A stretch of 64,000 nucleotides of DNA from Flaccisagitta enflata (lineage: Eukaryota; Chaetognatha; Sagittoidea; Aphragmophora): positions 91,202,001 through 91,266,000 of the forward strand of contig OZ231126.1 in the NCBI GenBank assembly GCA_965153355.1, in the 5' to 3' direction. Position numbers and translations under genes: made by a program. This document shows, one piece after another, positions 1-12,925 of the stretch (positions are counted from its first letter, which is position 1; each line of letters opens with the position of its first letter). The notes beneath the pieces are model-generated. The model had not been told where the DNA came from, made no database searches, and was given only the letters and a program-made list of their open reading frames with translations.

Positions 1-120
1 ATATTTATTATTATGTATAGTATGACTAGTATTTACTGGTTCATTACTAATTCTTTTGTAATGTGTACGATCGCGCGATCACAGATGGAGCATTATAATT
101 AACCAACTAATCAATCAATC

Positions 121-121
<1 letters not shown>

Positions 122-177
<56 letters not shown>
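122..177. repeat. (CT)n microsatellite
   Basis: Uninterrupted CT dinucleotide run of about 28 units. It ends seven bases before the acceptor AG at 183-184, so it supplies the polypyrimidine tract of the following exon. Confidence 0.95.
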
Positions 178-179
<2 letters not shown>

Positions 180-184
180 CCTAG

Positions 185-367
185 GCCTTGTCCGTACATA
201 CGACGACGGAAGCCCTTGGTTATCCATGTTTGACGATGGCAGTGGCAGCATTTTCCATCCTGAAGGCGGAGTGGCCATCAATATCATCCCCTGGCAACGT
301 CTTGGAAGAGACGGAGAAGAAATCGTCAAACCCCGACTTTGGGACAATCAAAGGAACAGTTTTGTGA
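185..367 (+). CDS. FAM194/ERICH6-like gene, internal exon A
   Basis: Open exon between an acceptor (CT tract, then CTAG) and a donor GTAAGC at 368. An alternative donor GTGAGT at 364 would end in phase 0; the 368 donor ends in phase 1, which is what the exon at 21661 needs. The exon begins with two bases of a split codon and reads about 60 residues, including FDDGSGSIFHPEGGVAINI. Family knowledge: FAM194 domains (ERICH6 and ERICH6B, C-terminal region) carry a stretch of the form V-F-x-x-x-G-x-x-x-x-Y-P-x-G-x-x-x, and this segment fits it. Inference: it is the start of the FAM194 domain, and upstream exons lie left of the window. The molecular function of ERICH6 is poorly known. The family assignment comes from motif memory, not a database search. 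Confidence 0.6.
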   Translation, partial: ALSVHTTTEALGYPCLTMAVAAFSILKAEWPSISSPGNVLEETEKKSSNPDFGTIKGTVL

Positions 368-480
368 GTAAGCAGTGAGCCTCCTGAGTCACAAAGATGC
401 AGTTGATTGGGAAAAGAAATAGAGCGGAGCGGTGGGGATGGGGGAAGGTGGGCAATGGAGAGATAGCGAACAAGTCATCC

Positions 481-1132
481 AAGGATCGCACATGGTCAGC
501 GGTACCCGATGCCGTGCTTGGAGTGATTAGCTGAAGAAGTGGAATTAGAGCAGGGCAGCAGCCCCAAAGGGCCGATGTCCTGTAGGACACAGGGGTGAAT
601 TTCCATACGTCCTGAGAGTGCATATTTGGGGTAATTTTCCGTGATATTCATCAGGAATTTCGGGAATTTGAGGCCCGAGAGGCTGGGTTTATGGCCCGAG
701 AAGCTGCATTTGAGGCCCAAGAGGCTGGATTTGAGGCTCAAGAGGTGGGAGTTGAGGCCTGAGAGGCTGGATTTGAGGCCTGAAAGGCTGGATTTGAGGC
801 CTGAGAGGCCAGATTTGAGGCCTGAGAGGCCAGATTTAAGGCCTGAGAGGCTGGCTTTGAGGCCTGAGAGGCTGGATTTGAGGCTTGAGAGGCTTGAGAA
901 GCTTTGGAGGGGGAGGACGTATGGACGGACGGACGGAGGGATGTACGGACGGACGGACGTAAGGAAATTCACCCCTGTGTCCTACAGGACATCGGCCCTT
1001 TGGGGCCGCTGCCCAAAAAGCGGGGCAATTTTGGGCGAACATCGAAGAAGGGCAAAACAGTCGCAAAAGCGCTACATGGTCAGCGGTGCCCGATGCCCCT
1101 ATGTTGGTGTATGTAAGGCTGAGATGATGAGG
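481..1132. mobile_element. FB-A1: GC-rich foldback-like element with 21-bp array
   Basis: A conserved block containing GGGCCGATGTCCTGTAGGAC at 556-609 recurs inverted at 958-1011. Between them is a 21-bp tandem array (655-906). Outside the inverted blocks, the motif CATGGTCAGCGGT occurs on both sides in direct orientation (about 491 and 1076). The same set of parts recurs at 1.7, 10.7, 48.5, 55.7, 58.8 and 59 kb, so this is a dispersed family. No protein is encoded. The superfamily is not recognised. Confidence 0.7.
655..906. repeat. 21-bp minisatellite inside FB-A1
   Basis: About 12 imperfect copies of a unit close to AGGCCTGAGAGGCTGGATTT plus one G. Because 21 is a multiple of 3, several frames stay open through it, giving spurious heptad-repeat proteins (R-P-E-R-L-D-L). 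Confidence 0.9.
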
Positions 1133-1687
1133 CACTGCTCTCTGAAAGAGGACAAGAATGATATCACGCTGGCTTTTTCTGCATTTTTGTGTAGGTCATA
1201 GGCATACAAATCAAGAACTATCCAGTGGAAAATCATCCCTAGAGCGCATTTTGAAAAAAAAGTCAAAAATTTATAATATTTAACTTCATCATACATGAAT
1301 AACTTTGCAGGTTGGTCTGACTAATTTTTTGACAGCATATTGTAAATCCTGACCCAATTCCCTTTCATTTGATAGGTTGCACTATATGGTTTTAAAAAGA
1401 AATAACATTTTCATTTTTTAAGCCACCGTTACAAAAACTGCAGCGGTGGCCTAAAATATGAAAATTTGATTTCTCGTCAAAACCATATAGTGCGACCTAT
1501 CAAATGAAAGGGAATTTTACCAGGATTAACAATATTGTGTTAGAAAAAGAGTCAGACCAAATGGAAAAATTCTTTGTGAAAAATGAAGCTAAAAATTATA
1601 GATTTTTGACTTTTTTTTCAAAATGCGCTCTAGGAATGTTTTTCCACTGGATAGTTCTTGATTTTTTTGCCTAAGACCTACATAAAA
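1133..1687. mobile_element. Palindromic foldback element P1
   Basis: A long imperfect palindrome centred near 1437, with the central motif AAGCCACCGTTACAAAAACT. The arms match at 1190-1260 and 1610-1680 (GCGCATTTTGAAAAAAAAGT against its complement). The right end looks truncated compared with a relative at about 51636-52265. An 83-bp direct repeat flanks it (1050-1132 and 1688-1770, one mismatch seen). No coding capacity. Confidence 0.7.
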
Positions 1688-2110
1688 GGGCAAAATAGTC
1701 GCAAAAGCGCTACATGGTCAGCGGTGCCCGATGCCCCTATGTTGGTGTATGTAAGGCTGAGATGATGAGGGGGGCAGTGGCCCCGGAGGAGCCGATGACC
1801 TATGATTCCACATAGGGCAATTTTCTCCGGTTTCCGTTGTCTGTCATTCTGAAAACTTGATTTGTTGACCAATGGGCTTGATTTGAGGTCTGAAATACCA
1901 GATTTGGGATTTTAGGGGCCTGATTTGAGTCCAGAGCTGAGAAGAGTGATTTGTGCCTGGTTGGAGGGGATTTGGACAAATGAAGGTGTGAGAAGCGGAT
2001 TTTGGGGGCTAAGATGTCTGATTTTGGGTCTGAGAGGCCTGATTAGAGGTCTGAGAGGCCTAATTAGGGCTTGGATAGGCTTAATTTTAGGTCTGGGAAG
2101 CAACGACAAC
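1688..2110. mobile_element. FB-A2: second FB-A element
   Basis: Begins with the family end (TAGTCGCAAAAGCG, then ATGGTCAGCGGTGCC) and carries the conserved block in a diverged form at 1771-1812 (GCCGATGACCTATGATTCCA). A diverged array of about 20 bp follows (1875-2090), with AGGCCTGATT and TCTGAGAGGC motifs. An AAC-rich stretch ends it. Confidence 0.6.
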
Positions 2111-3710
<1,600 letters not shown>

Positions 3711-3779
3711 CAGCACCTTAAATGCACATTTTCAAATCCTCAACTTGAATGAGATCAACAGATGGATGAATAGACAAAC

Positions 3780-4040
3780 ATGACCTATTAAAAAGAACAT
3801 CCCAGGTTTACGACTTTTGCCCGGTCGGCAATATCTTCCTTTTCTGTTACTTTTTGTCCGCGACGGAATACCATTCCGACGCGTACTATAATTCGAGGCG
3901 GGTGGGTGTCATCGTAGTTGTTGTCGTCGTCCACACAAAATGGGCTAACTCTTGAACGCCTTGACCAATTTGCTTCATATTTGGAGGGAAGTTGTATTAG
4001 GATAAGCCGCTTTACATCCTGTGCGTATGTTATGATCCGA
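3780..4040. other. Unique-looking block before the 163-bp array
   Basis: Moderate-GC sequence with an 85-codon minus-strand open frame (3788-4045). It has no domain I recognise and no clear start context. Its left part resembles no other segment in the window, and its right part grades into the tandem array. Confidence 0.4.
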
Positions 4041-4870
4041 CCCACCCAACCGGCCCAACCAGCCTACCATTCTAAAAGTGCAAAACATGCATAACTTCGG
4101 CATTTTTCAACCATTTTGGTTGAAACTTGGTATGTAGTCTCTAAATGGAAGGACTTCACATATGTATTTGAATTGTAAAGGTTTTAGCATGCTAACCGGC
4201 CAAACCAGCCTACCACCCAACCAGCATACCAGCCTAAAAGTAAAAAATGTGCATAACTTCGGCATTTTTCAACCAATTTGGTTGAAACTTGGCATGTAGT
4301 CTTTATATGGAAGGGCTCAACATATGCATTTGAATTGTAAAGATCTTAGCATGCTAACCAGCCAAACCGGCCAACCACCCAACCAGCCTACCAGCCTAAA
4401 AGTGAAAAACATGCATAACTTTGGCATTTTTCAACCGATTTGGTTGAAACTTGGTATGTAGTCTCTAAATGGAAGGACTTCACATATGTATTTGAATTGT
4501 AAAGATTTTAGCATGCTAACCAGCCAAACAAGCCTACCCCCCAAATAGCCTACCAGCCTAAAAGTGAAAAACATGCATAACTTCCGCATTTTTCAACCAA
4601 TTTGGTTAAAACTTTGTAAGTATTCTCTAAATGGAAGGGCTCAACATATGTATTTGATTTGTGGAGATTTTAGCATGTTAACTGGCCAAACCGGCCTACC
4701 ACCCAACTAGCCTACCAGCTTAAAAGTGAAAAACATGCATAACTTCGGCATTTTTCAACCGATTTGGTTGAAATTTGGTGTTTGATCCCTAAACGGAAGG
4801 ACTCAACATATGAATTTGATTTATAAAGATTTTAGCGTGCTAACCAGCCTACCACCTAACCAGTAGGATG
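4040..4870. repeat. Tandem repeat, about 163-bp unit, five copies
   Basis: Each unit contains AACCAGCCTACCAGCCTAAA, then CATAACTTCGGCATTTTTCA, then TTGGTTGAAACTTGGTATGT and ATTTTAGCATGCTAACCAGC. Units start near 4062, 4235, 4395, 4556 and 4719. A diverged single copy lies at 14575-14745 and a more diverged one near 15250-15370. No long open frame runs through it. Confidence 0.85.
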
Positions 4871-5150
4871 GGCTCAATATGGGCATTTGAAAAACAAATT
4901 ATTTCCAAGCACTTTTCATGTTCCAATTGCATAATTAGAGCTCAATCTACTTGCAAAATTGATTCGTACTTGATCTTGACACTCCGTCATTGAAAGATGT
5001 GATTTTGAAGAGAAAAGAACAAATTGTCTTTTATGAAGAAATACTTAAATCTTTTCAAAATCATAACTTCTCTTCTAATCAGTCAAAAACTTTGGAATTG
5101 GCCTCATTTGACAGCTTTTTTTTAGTATTATTTTCATACAAAATTTTAGC
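4862..5150. repeat. Dispersed repeat, inverted copy at 14320-14590
   Basis: Contains GATGGGCTCAATATGGGCAT and TTGACACTCCGTCATTGA. The complement of these is found in order at 14320-14590. Both copies abut the CAGCCTACCAGCCTAAAAG array, so block and array probably form one larger repeat. Confidence 0.7.
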
Positions 5151-5426
5151 TCAATCGGCAGAGCGGTTTTTGAGAAATTTGATTTTAAGAATATTAATTT
5201 CATACAATTTCAGCGTATATCACAATCACTCTTTCAACTTGCGTTGAGAGTGTGTGGCTGGCAGTCTGGCACACTATAACCAACCGATGGTTGGTTTGTC
5301 TGACCAAAAGGTGATCTGTTTGTCTGTCTGTCTATCAATTGGTGGGGAGAGCATATTTGCTATTTTTGTATCAGTACCCCTGTACATATGGCTATCTGTT
5401 TCATTGCACCTGTCTAGTGAAATATA

Positions 5427-5602
5427 CAGTTAAACCCCGCTCCAACGGATTTCAAGGGAACAACAAGTTTTATCTGTAATAGATGGAATTCTGTTAGGGC
5501 CAACATAGGAAATAAAAGAAAAAAGTAGAAGGGACTATGAATTTTCATCTGTTATAGGCGGAATTCCATTGCTGGCGGGTCCGTTAGAGCGGGTATCAAC
5601 TG
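5427..5602. mobile_element. Short TIR element (pogo/mariner-like MITE) P2
   Basis: Terminal inverted repeats CAGTTAAACCCCGCTCCAAC at the left and the complement of that type (GTTAGAGCGGGTATCAACTG) at the right, flanked by TA on both sides. Length 176 bp, no coding. The CAGT start and TA target fit the Tc1/mariner/pogo group. Confidence 0.75.
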
Positions 5603-5764
5603 TATTTTGATCAGTTGCATATAGAGACCCACGCTTGTTACATGTATGACTAAAACAACTGCGTCAAATCAAGTAATTTCAGTCAAGAGGCACGGGCTTG
5701 CTCCCCACAACTTGACAGCGCCCGACGGGAAAACTATGTGCCCGATATAAACGATTTTGCCAAA

Positions 5765-6216
5765 TTTTTAGTCGCGTGCACGCGACTCTACACCTTGCCG
5801 TGTCGGTCGGTAGGTCCGTCCATTGGTCCGTCCGTCCGTCACATTTTTGAAATTATGACTTTTTAAGGTTTTTTAGGGTAATTTAAGGTATTCTAGGGTA
5901 TCTTAGGGTGATTTAGGGCACTTCAGGGTACTTTTGGGTAACTTTGTTATTCTAGGTACCTAAGGTTCTTTAGGGTACTTTCAGTTCCTTTTGGTTACTT
6001 TTAGGTATTTTTGAGTATTTTTGAGTATTTTTAGGTATGTTTGGGTATTTTTGGGTATTTTTGGGTATTTCGGGTATTGTATTGTAACAATATTGTATCC
6101 ATATCGTATCGATATTGTATCGACATTGTATCAATACATATTGCGCGGCCTTGGGAGGTAGTAACTTTTGTTTGTCATTTCCAGACGCACGCGACTGTTG
6201 CCCTCTTGGGCTTGTT
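5765..6216 (+). mobile_element. Hairpin element 1 (Helentron/HINE-like)
   Basis: Starts after a T run with the hairpin AGTCGCGTGCACGCGACT, followed by CTCTACA and a run of GTCGGTCGGTAGGTCCGTCC type. The core is a degenerate tandem of TTAGGGTATTTT-like units (5860-6075). Near the right end the left arm recurs as GCACGCGACT, followed by the palindrome GCCCTCTTGGGC and CTTGTT. No protein. Confidence 0.75.
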
Positions 6217-6307
6217 GAATTATATCAGCCTAAGTTTGTAATAATAGTTACTAATTAGATGATGCAATGATGTGATAATGAATTTTGAGTGAATTGTATA
6301 GTTCAAT

Positions 6308-6404
6308 GTGTAAAATGCTCAGAAAATGACTAGATCTTTAGCCATTTTACTTGTCAAAACGTAAAATGCTCAAAAAATGACTAGATCTTTAGCCACTTTA
6401 CTTG
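6308..6404. repeat. Two-copy tandem repeat, about 52 bp
   Basis: The segment GTAAAATGCTCAGAAAATGA with CTAGATCTTTAGCCATTTTA occurs twice, with few differences. Confidence 0.8.
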
Positions 6405-6619
6405 ATCAGCCAAAGTTCTTTGAATCCATCCCCATGAGAGAGAGCCTGCCGGGCTCAAGAGCTCGCAAAATATGAGAGCCCAAGAGCAAAACATAGCAGC
6501 GGGCTCGCGGGCTTGCTCTTAAATCAGGCCTGATGATAAGTGCAGATTCCCAGTTGCTTCCATCCTGAGTGCTTTGCAAGGTTTCATGATTATTTGAGCG
6601 AGAGTGTGTCTGTGTTTGC

Positions 6620-6628
6620 TTGTGTGTT

Positions 6629-6673
<45 letters not shown>

Positions 6674-6742
6674 CTGTGTGTGTGTGTGTGTGTGCTGTGT
6701 GTTGATCCGTCTGTGTTTGTGTCTGTTGTGTGTGTGTGTGTG
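6620..6742. repeat. (GT)n microsatellite
   Basis: GT-rich run with several short interruptions. Confidence 0.9.
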
Positions 6743-7067
6743 TTTTTAGATGCGTCCGTGTGAACGCATCTCTATAAGAGGGTCTGTCCGTTGTCGTCGG
6801 CTATCATTCTCATCTGTCTGTCGGTCCGTGTCTGTCGGTCCGTCCGTCGGTCCGTCCGTCGGTCCGTCCGTAACGCCTGTGCAAAAACCGCGTTTCTCGG
6901 CTGTTTTTGGCCACGGTGATACCCTACACTGAAACAAATGATCAACCAACATGTTTTGAGAGTCTTCTCATCTGTCTGTTCGTCCATTTGTCACTCCATA
7001 CATATGTCACATGATCAATACACGCTGAGACACAGCCCGGACGCATCGTTGCCAGGTCGGGCTTGTT
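6743..7067 (+). mobile_element. Hairpin element 2 (Helentron/HINE-like, long subfamily)
   Basis: TTTTTA, then the hairpin GATGCGTCCGTGTGAACGCATC, two bases over 20 if written with flanks, followed by CTCTATAAGAGG and a CGGTCCGTC run. The body contains AAAAACCGCGTTTCTCGGCT and ACATGTTTTGAGAGTC, shared with the copies at 9.0 and 38.3 kb. The right end has CGGACGCATC (complement of the left arm including its loop), then GTTGCCAGGTCGGGCTTGTT. Confidence 0.75.
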
Positions 7068-7228
7068 TTGTGTTACCTTTATGTTTCTTGCAGGTGTTCA
7101 TATTTTGGAGGCGCGGGGCGCGCTGCGCCTCGGAAGGAAAGGAAGCTTGTCGGAAGGAAAGGAAGGAGAGGAAAGTTTAAGGGGAAAAGAAAAGAAAAGG
7201 GAGGAAGGGAAGGAAGAGAGAAAAAAAA

Positions 7229-7430
<202 letters not shown>

Positions 7431-7514
7431 AGGAGGGATACAGATTAGATATACAGGTTAAGCACTTTGGGGGTAAGATTTAAGTGGTATGGTTCTGTCT
7501 ATTCTATTTTGGTA

Positions 7515-8061
7515 CAGTGCATTCCGAGCAAACCCAACTAAAACTGGAGGAAAAATTTTTACTTTTAATTTCATTTTCATAGGTTCCTTTTTACTATCTA
7601 GGTAAATTAAAGGACGCTTAATTCCTCAAACATATTTGGCGGTTAAAAAACAAAACTCATGAAATCAAAGTCCATAAAGACTTCATTTTAGATTGTTTTA
7701 ACATAGACCATTTGATTCGGCAGAAAATTTTAACAGCTATTTTGAGTTTTTTAGGACAATTGTCCAATGCTTTTTTAGGACAATTGTCCTAAAGAACTTA
7801 AAGATTTAAAATAGCCGTAAAACCTGTAAAAATAGTACGATTGAGCTGATTTTTTTTCAAAATTTGGTAAAATTTTCTGCTGAATCTTATGGTCTAGGTT
7901 AAAACACTCTAAAATGAGTTATGTTTTTGAACTGTCAAATATGCTTTAGGAATTAAGCGTCTTTCAATTAGCTTAGATACCAAAAATGAAGCAAGGGAAA
8001 TAAGATTAATGTATCAAAAATTCATCCTCCAGTTTTAGTCGGGCTTGCTTGGAATGTACTG
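7515..8061. mobile_element. Palindromic MITE P3
   Basis: TA, then CAGTGCATTCCGAGCAAACC at the left; GCTTGCTTGGAATGTACTG then TA at the right. Subterminal AACTGGAGGA and TCCTCCAGTT match. The arms stay complementary towards a centre near 7790 (GGACAATTGTCC palindromes). No coding. Confidence 0.75.
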
Positions 8062-8143
8062 TACCTGCAAAGAAAAAAAAAGTTTTTCTTTCCATTTTCT
8101 GTGTCATTTTCTTTCATCTTGATTGCTAAGTGAAATGAAGATG

Positions 8144-8788
8144 TACACTTTTTATTTTTTATAAGAACCTAGTTTATAAGAACATCAACAGTCTATGGAC
8201 AAAACGAGGAGAGTAGATTTTGCTGATCACCGGTATGATGCTTATGCGTAGTTTATTTCTAAATGTAGGCTTGTAATTACCTTGTAGAAAATTACTGAGG
8301 ACTGAAAGAAACTAATGGAAGAACGATTACTACAGGGAGGCCATGTAAAATCATAAAAAGAACTTCTTTTTAATTGAAAGCAAAAGTTGGTATGCAGTCA
8401 CCCCTGGGACTTGGGACCTCTATCTGTGCTAAGATTGACCCCCTCTGGCCAACCCTGCGACATGATGGCAATATTTGCTTTCAATCATGAAGAAACTTCT
8501 TTCATGATTTTACATGGCCTCCCTGTAGTAATTGTTCTTGCGTTAGTTTCTTTCAGTCCTCAGTAATTTTCTATGAGGTAATTACAAGCTTACATTTTAA
8601 AACAAACTACGCATAAGCATCATACCGGTGATCAGCAAAATCTACTCTCCTCGTTTTGTCCATAGACTGTCAAGCCTTGAAATCGCTCAAAAATTAAGAA
8701 CATTGTAGTTATTTCACTAGTAGCTATCTCTATCTTTTTTGAAGGCTTCAGAAAAAAAATGATGTTCTTATAAAAAATAAAAAGTGTA
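8144..8788. mobile_element. Long palindromic element P4
   Basis: Inner arms 8189-8350 and 8508-8672 are near-perfect complements (GTCTATGGACAAAACGAGGA and GATGCTTATGCGTAGTTT). Outer arms 8144-8176 and 8762-8788 share TACACTTTTTATTTTTTATA. The centre (8380-8470) is GC-richer and unpaired (CCCCTGGGACTTGGGACC). No coding. Confidence 0.75.
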
Positions 8789-9014
8789 TTTGGTTGACGT
8801 GAGAAAATCAAAGGGTACCAAAACATAAAACATGATTAGCGCAACATAATTTGAACCTAAAATAAACTGTCTTAATCGCCTATGGTCACAGGCCTTTAAA
8901 TAGTCATTTTTTTTTTTCAGCGGGCCCGGGCCCGCTCCTCTCAATTTTGCAGCCCGATAAAAAAACAGCGAGCCCAACTACAACACTGTCATTTCAAGCT
9001 TTTTTTGAGTATCA

Positions 9015-9335
9015 AAACAGCAGGCCCGACCGGGCAATGATGCGTCTTGACTGTGGCTCTGCGTGTATTGAACATGTGACATCTAAAGAGAGACAGATGG
9101 ACGAACTGACAGATGATACGACTTGTAGTAAACGAGCAGTAAAGGAGGCACTCGAAACATGTTTGTCGATCATTTAAATTCTGTGTAGGATCGCGCCGTG
9201 GTCAAAAACAGCCGAGAAACGCGGTATTTGCAGAGGCGTAATGGACGGACTGACCGACCAATGGACGGACCAACGGCCTGATGGACGGTCAGACCCTCTT
9301 ATAGAGATGTGTTCCTGATAGATGCAACTAAAAAT
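9015..9335 (-). mobile_element. Hairpin element 3 (long subfamily)
   Basis: Read on the minus strand it starts with a degenerate hairpin, ACATCTCTATAAGAGG and a GGTC/CCGTC run. It contains the complement of AGCCGAGAAACGCGGTATTT, and ends with the complement of GGCCCGACCGGGCAATGATG. Same body as the copies at 6.7 and 38.3 kb, more diverged. Confidence 0.65.
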
Positions 9336-9465
9336 GCGATTGTATAAAAAGAAGAAAGACCCGACGCAATTCAATCTATGACCAGTTCACATTTTGTGAT
9401 GGAGATAGAGGAACAAATGCTTTCAATTTCACATTCTGATTCATGGCTTGATTCACTCTTTCGTA

Positions 9466-12400
9466 ATAACGGGTGGTCTTTAAAAAGGTAGCTTTTAATT
9501 TTTCAAATATTACTTTTAAAATTTCTCCTAAGTAAAAAATTTTTTTTTAGCTACCTAGATATGATCATCGCCTACATATTCCATTATGAACATTTTTTAT
9601 GAGGATCAATATCTTTCATTTTATCTTAAATTATGGACCACTTAAATAATTTGACTTAAATCTGACTAAAAATCAATGATTTTAACAAAATTTACTTTTG
9701 AATGAAGATAGTTGAATAAAAGTGGGTCTTAGGAAACTATAAAAACAAAGACTTTTTTAGTAAAAAACCAAATGCACGTCCAAAACACTAAAAATAACTA
9801 ATTATCATTTTTAGTTATCAATAGGCAATAATGGCCAGAAAAAATTGTTTTGATTTATCATACATAATTTGAATTTGTATATTTTAATCATATATACAAA
9901 TTCAGAGATTCATCATTTCAAATATTCACATAAAAAACATTTAAAGACAGTTTTTCTTTTATTCAGATACAGGCTTGATTCACGATTCAGCGGGCGAGGA
10001 TGGGTGATAATGAGGCAATTTTAAAATGATGAAAATCCAATAAAACTATACATTATTTTGAAGCTAAAACATTATTATACATAAATCTATACTTGGTTTT
10101 CATTAGCAGTGCTCAATTTCTATGAAAATTAGGTTAAAATGAAGAAATGAAAAATTCAAAAGTTTTTTATAACTTTGCTATTTTCTTTTATTGACCCAAA
10201 TAATTATGAGTATTTTTGTTAATTAGAGTTGCATTATGTAAAGGAACTTGTTGGTTACAATCATGAAGGTTTATAGGCCCTAAAAACCTTGTGTAGTGTG
10301 TTAAAAAAGCTCAAAATAGCGCTTAGCTAGAGTTGAGATCTTTTGATAATTCCAACAGAAACAAATGCTAAAAATGATGTTTATACACTGTAAACTGGTG
10401 CAGGAGAACTATTTAAAATATAGAATTAAGGTTTAGGGTCCTTTAAGGGCCTATCAAGGTAGCTCAAAAGGCTAAAATATCCTGAAAACAATTATAATCT
10501 TAGTATTCCTGAGATAAATTTGATCAATTTTAGAAGTGCGTCTTTTTCATTGTCACCTGTTGCAGTAAAACTATCTTAAACAAAATTGACTACCTAGGGG
10601 CCCACCAAGGATGCCCAAAGGGTTCATAAATTACCAAATACAAGCCCAAAGGCAGTAAGTGGTCAGCAGTACATGTACCCTCCCTTAGAGGTATGTGATT
10701 TAGGTTGACGGGGAGCAGGGTAGCGACTCCAAAGAGGAAAAAGTTATGTAGAACAGGGGAAATCTTTCTGTCCGTCCATCCATCCGTCCATCCTTTTGAC
10801 GGACTTTCTTCTGTCCAGGATGCCCTGTTCAAACTCTTTTTGAATAACAAGGAGAAATGACAAAAGACAGTATATGGACAATAGTACCCGTGCCCTTCTT
10901 TAGTAGTTTGTTGGTCAAGTTGAGGGTGAACATGCCAGGATCTTGGTCTCTGAGGCTAGAATATGGGTCTCAGAGACCAGTTTCGTGGTCTCAGAGGCCA
11001 GGATTTGTGTCTCTGAGGCTAGGTTTTGGGTCTCTGAGGCCAGGATTCAGGTCTTTGAGGCCAGAACCTGGGTCTCGGAAGCCAGAATCTTGGTCCTAGA
11101 AGTCAAGATCTGGGTTGCAAAGGTTAGGATGTGGGTTTTAGAAGCCAGATTCTGGCTATCAGAAGCCAGAACCTAGGTCTAAGGGGCCAAAATGATGGAA
11201 CACAGACCAGGAGTCAGGTTTTCTAGCAAGATTTGGGCCATTTTGCTTGGATTTGGGCAATTTTGCTTGGATTTGGGCTATACAGTTTGGATTAGGGCCC
11301 CAAAGGATTCAAAGCCCTGAGGATGGGGCAGTGAGGGATAGACAGATGGTAGGACGTACGTGTGGACGGATGGAGGGACAGATTCCCCCTGTGTTTTACA
11401 GGACTTCATCCCCTTTGGGATTGCAGCTCATAAGTGATAAAAATCTTATATCATTATTATATTTGAGCTTCCCTTCTATTTTCGTTTAGCATCAGGAGAC
11501 AGCAACTGAACAGAAAATTTAACAATCCTGTGAAATTAACAAATTTAACTTATAAATATCATGATTTTGCTTGTTTTTCGTTACTTTGAGCCCATTGAGA
11601 CCCTTGAAGAGGTCTTCTAGGGGTCTCTAGTCTTGATTTTCATCTCCCCAGAGCTTCCCTATGTCATGTGACAGTAACTGAACTTAAAAATGAGCTCTCC
11701 CTTGAAATTAGATCACCTTAATTAACAAAAATATCAGAATTTTGATTGTTTTGCATTGTTTAAGTTTATAATGAGCCTTTTGAGCCCCCAAATGGATCTG
11801 TAATGGGCCCTAACCTAAACTTCTGTTCTCAAATAGTATGCCCATATCAGGTTCCAGTAACTGAACAAAAAGATTAGCACTACTTTGAAATTGGACCATT
11901 TTGATTACCAAAAATGTTAAATTTTGATTATTTTTGGCCATTTTAAGCTTTTTGAGCCCCCAGAATAGACTCTCAGGGGGCCCTTGACCTGTTATTTTGT
12001 TCCCCACACAGGTTCTATGTATCAGGTCACAATAGCTGTTATAAGAAATTAACACTTCTTTCAGATATAATCATCAAAGTTATGAAAAATGCTTGATTTT
12101 TATTATTTCTACTGTGGACACATTTCTCGCAGGGCCCGATCTAATTCATGACAATATCAATAAATCACAAATGCCTTCACCTAGTAACCTGAAATTTTAG
12201 AGGTAGGCACAGAATTTCATGCTCTTTCAGATGATACCACAGGGGAACCACTGAAGTATCACATATCTGCACAACTAACTATGGAACACAGTGTGACACA
12301 AGTGTGACAGGGTGTGGACACATTTCTTATAGCTCTTTCAAAAACATATATCCCTGGACTGAGAGATCACAAGGACATGAAATTTGGCATGTATACTCCC

Positions 12401-12925
12401 ACCTGTCTTTATTAAACGGGAAAAAGAAAAAAAATGTTAGAAGATAAAACAAAGTGATTTTTTTAATGACCAAAACAAATTTTTTCATAAAATTGATAAA
12501 AACTGGGATTTCTTGAAAAAACGTTGTAGTTGCAATTTTGACACACTGAATGATCACCTATCAACGCAAGATTTTAGGTACTTGTAACCATAACCAGAGC
12601 AAAGGAAATCAACCTATTTTCACTGAGGTTTTTTATTTTTTTGATACCTTTTACCTTAGTTATAATCAGTGGGACGTAAGTGTGACCCACAAAAATGGGT
12701 CAAATTAGCCCCTTTTAGGCCATATACGCCTATAGTGAGCGGCTCCTGGAGATGAGTGATTGTTTCTCAAGTTGTACCTGATATCTAGGGACCTATAAAA
12801 ACATTTTGTCTTGAAAAAACAATGAGTAAGGATACATTACTTGTCATCATGTCAGGGCATTTCCATGGCCCGCCGTATCCTGAATCATGCCTACAGAGCT
12901 ACCTTTTTTAAGTCCACCCGGTATT
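9466..12925. mobile_element. Possible 3.5-kb TIR-bounded element P6
   Basis: Left end AATAACGGGTGGTCTTTAAA then AAGGTAGCT; right end AGCTACCTTTTTTAAGTCCA then CCCGGTATT. The two are an imperfect inverted repeat of about 30 bp, and the outer motif ATAACGGGTGGTC is shared with P5 (17.0 kb). The interior is AT-rich and non-coding, apart from an FB-A element (10650-11435). GTGGACACATTTCT occurs at about 12113 and 12314. No transposase frame seen. The ends could belong to two separate insertions. Confidence 0.4.
10650..11435. mobile_element. FB-A3: diverged FB-A element
   Basis: Left part has AGTGGTCAGCAGTACATGTA and a diverged block (GCGACTCCAAAGAGG, GTAGAACAGGGGAAATC). Right part has CCCTGTGTTTTACAGGACTT and CATCCCCTTTGGGATTGCAG in inverted orientation. 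Between them (10935-11200) is a tandem of about 21 bp built on GGTCTCTGAGGCCAGGATT. Confidence 0.6.

Noticed and set aside
641-1201. 186-codon open frame with R-P-E-R-L-D-L heptads
   Set aside because: It follows a 21-bp DNA minisatellite whose length is a multiple of three. Several frames and both strands are open, and the frame runs into the FB-A block.
4040-4870. Possible repeat-protein gene
   Set aside because: The 160-173-bp units change frame from copy to copy, and stops occur in every frame.
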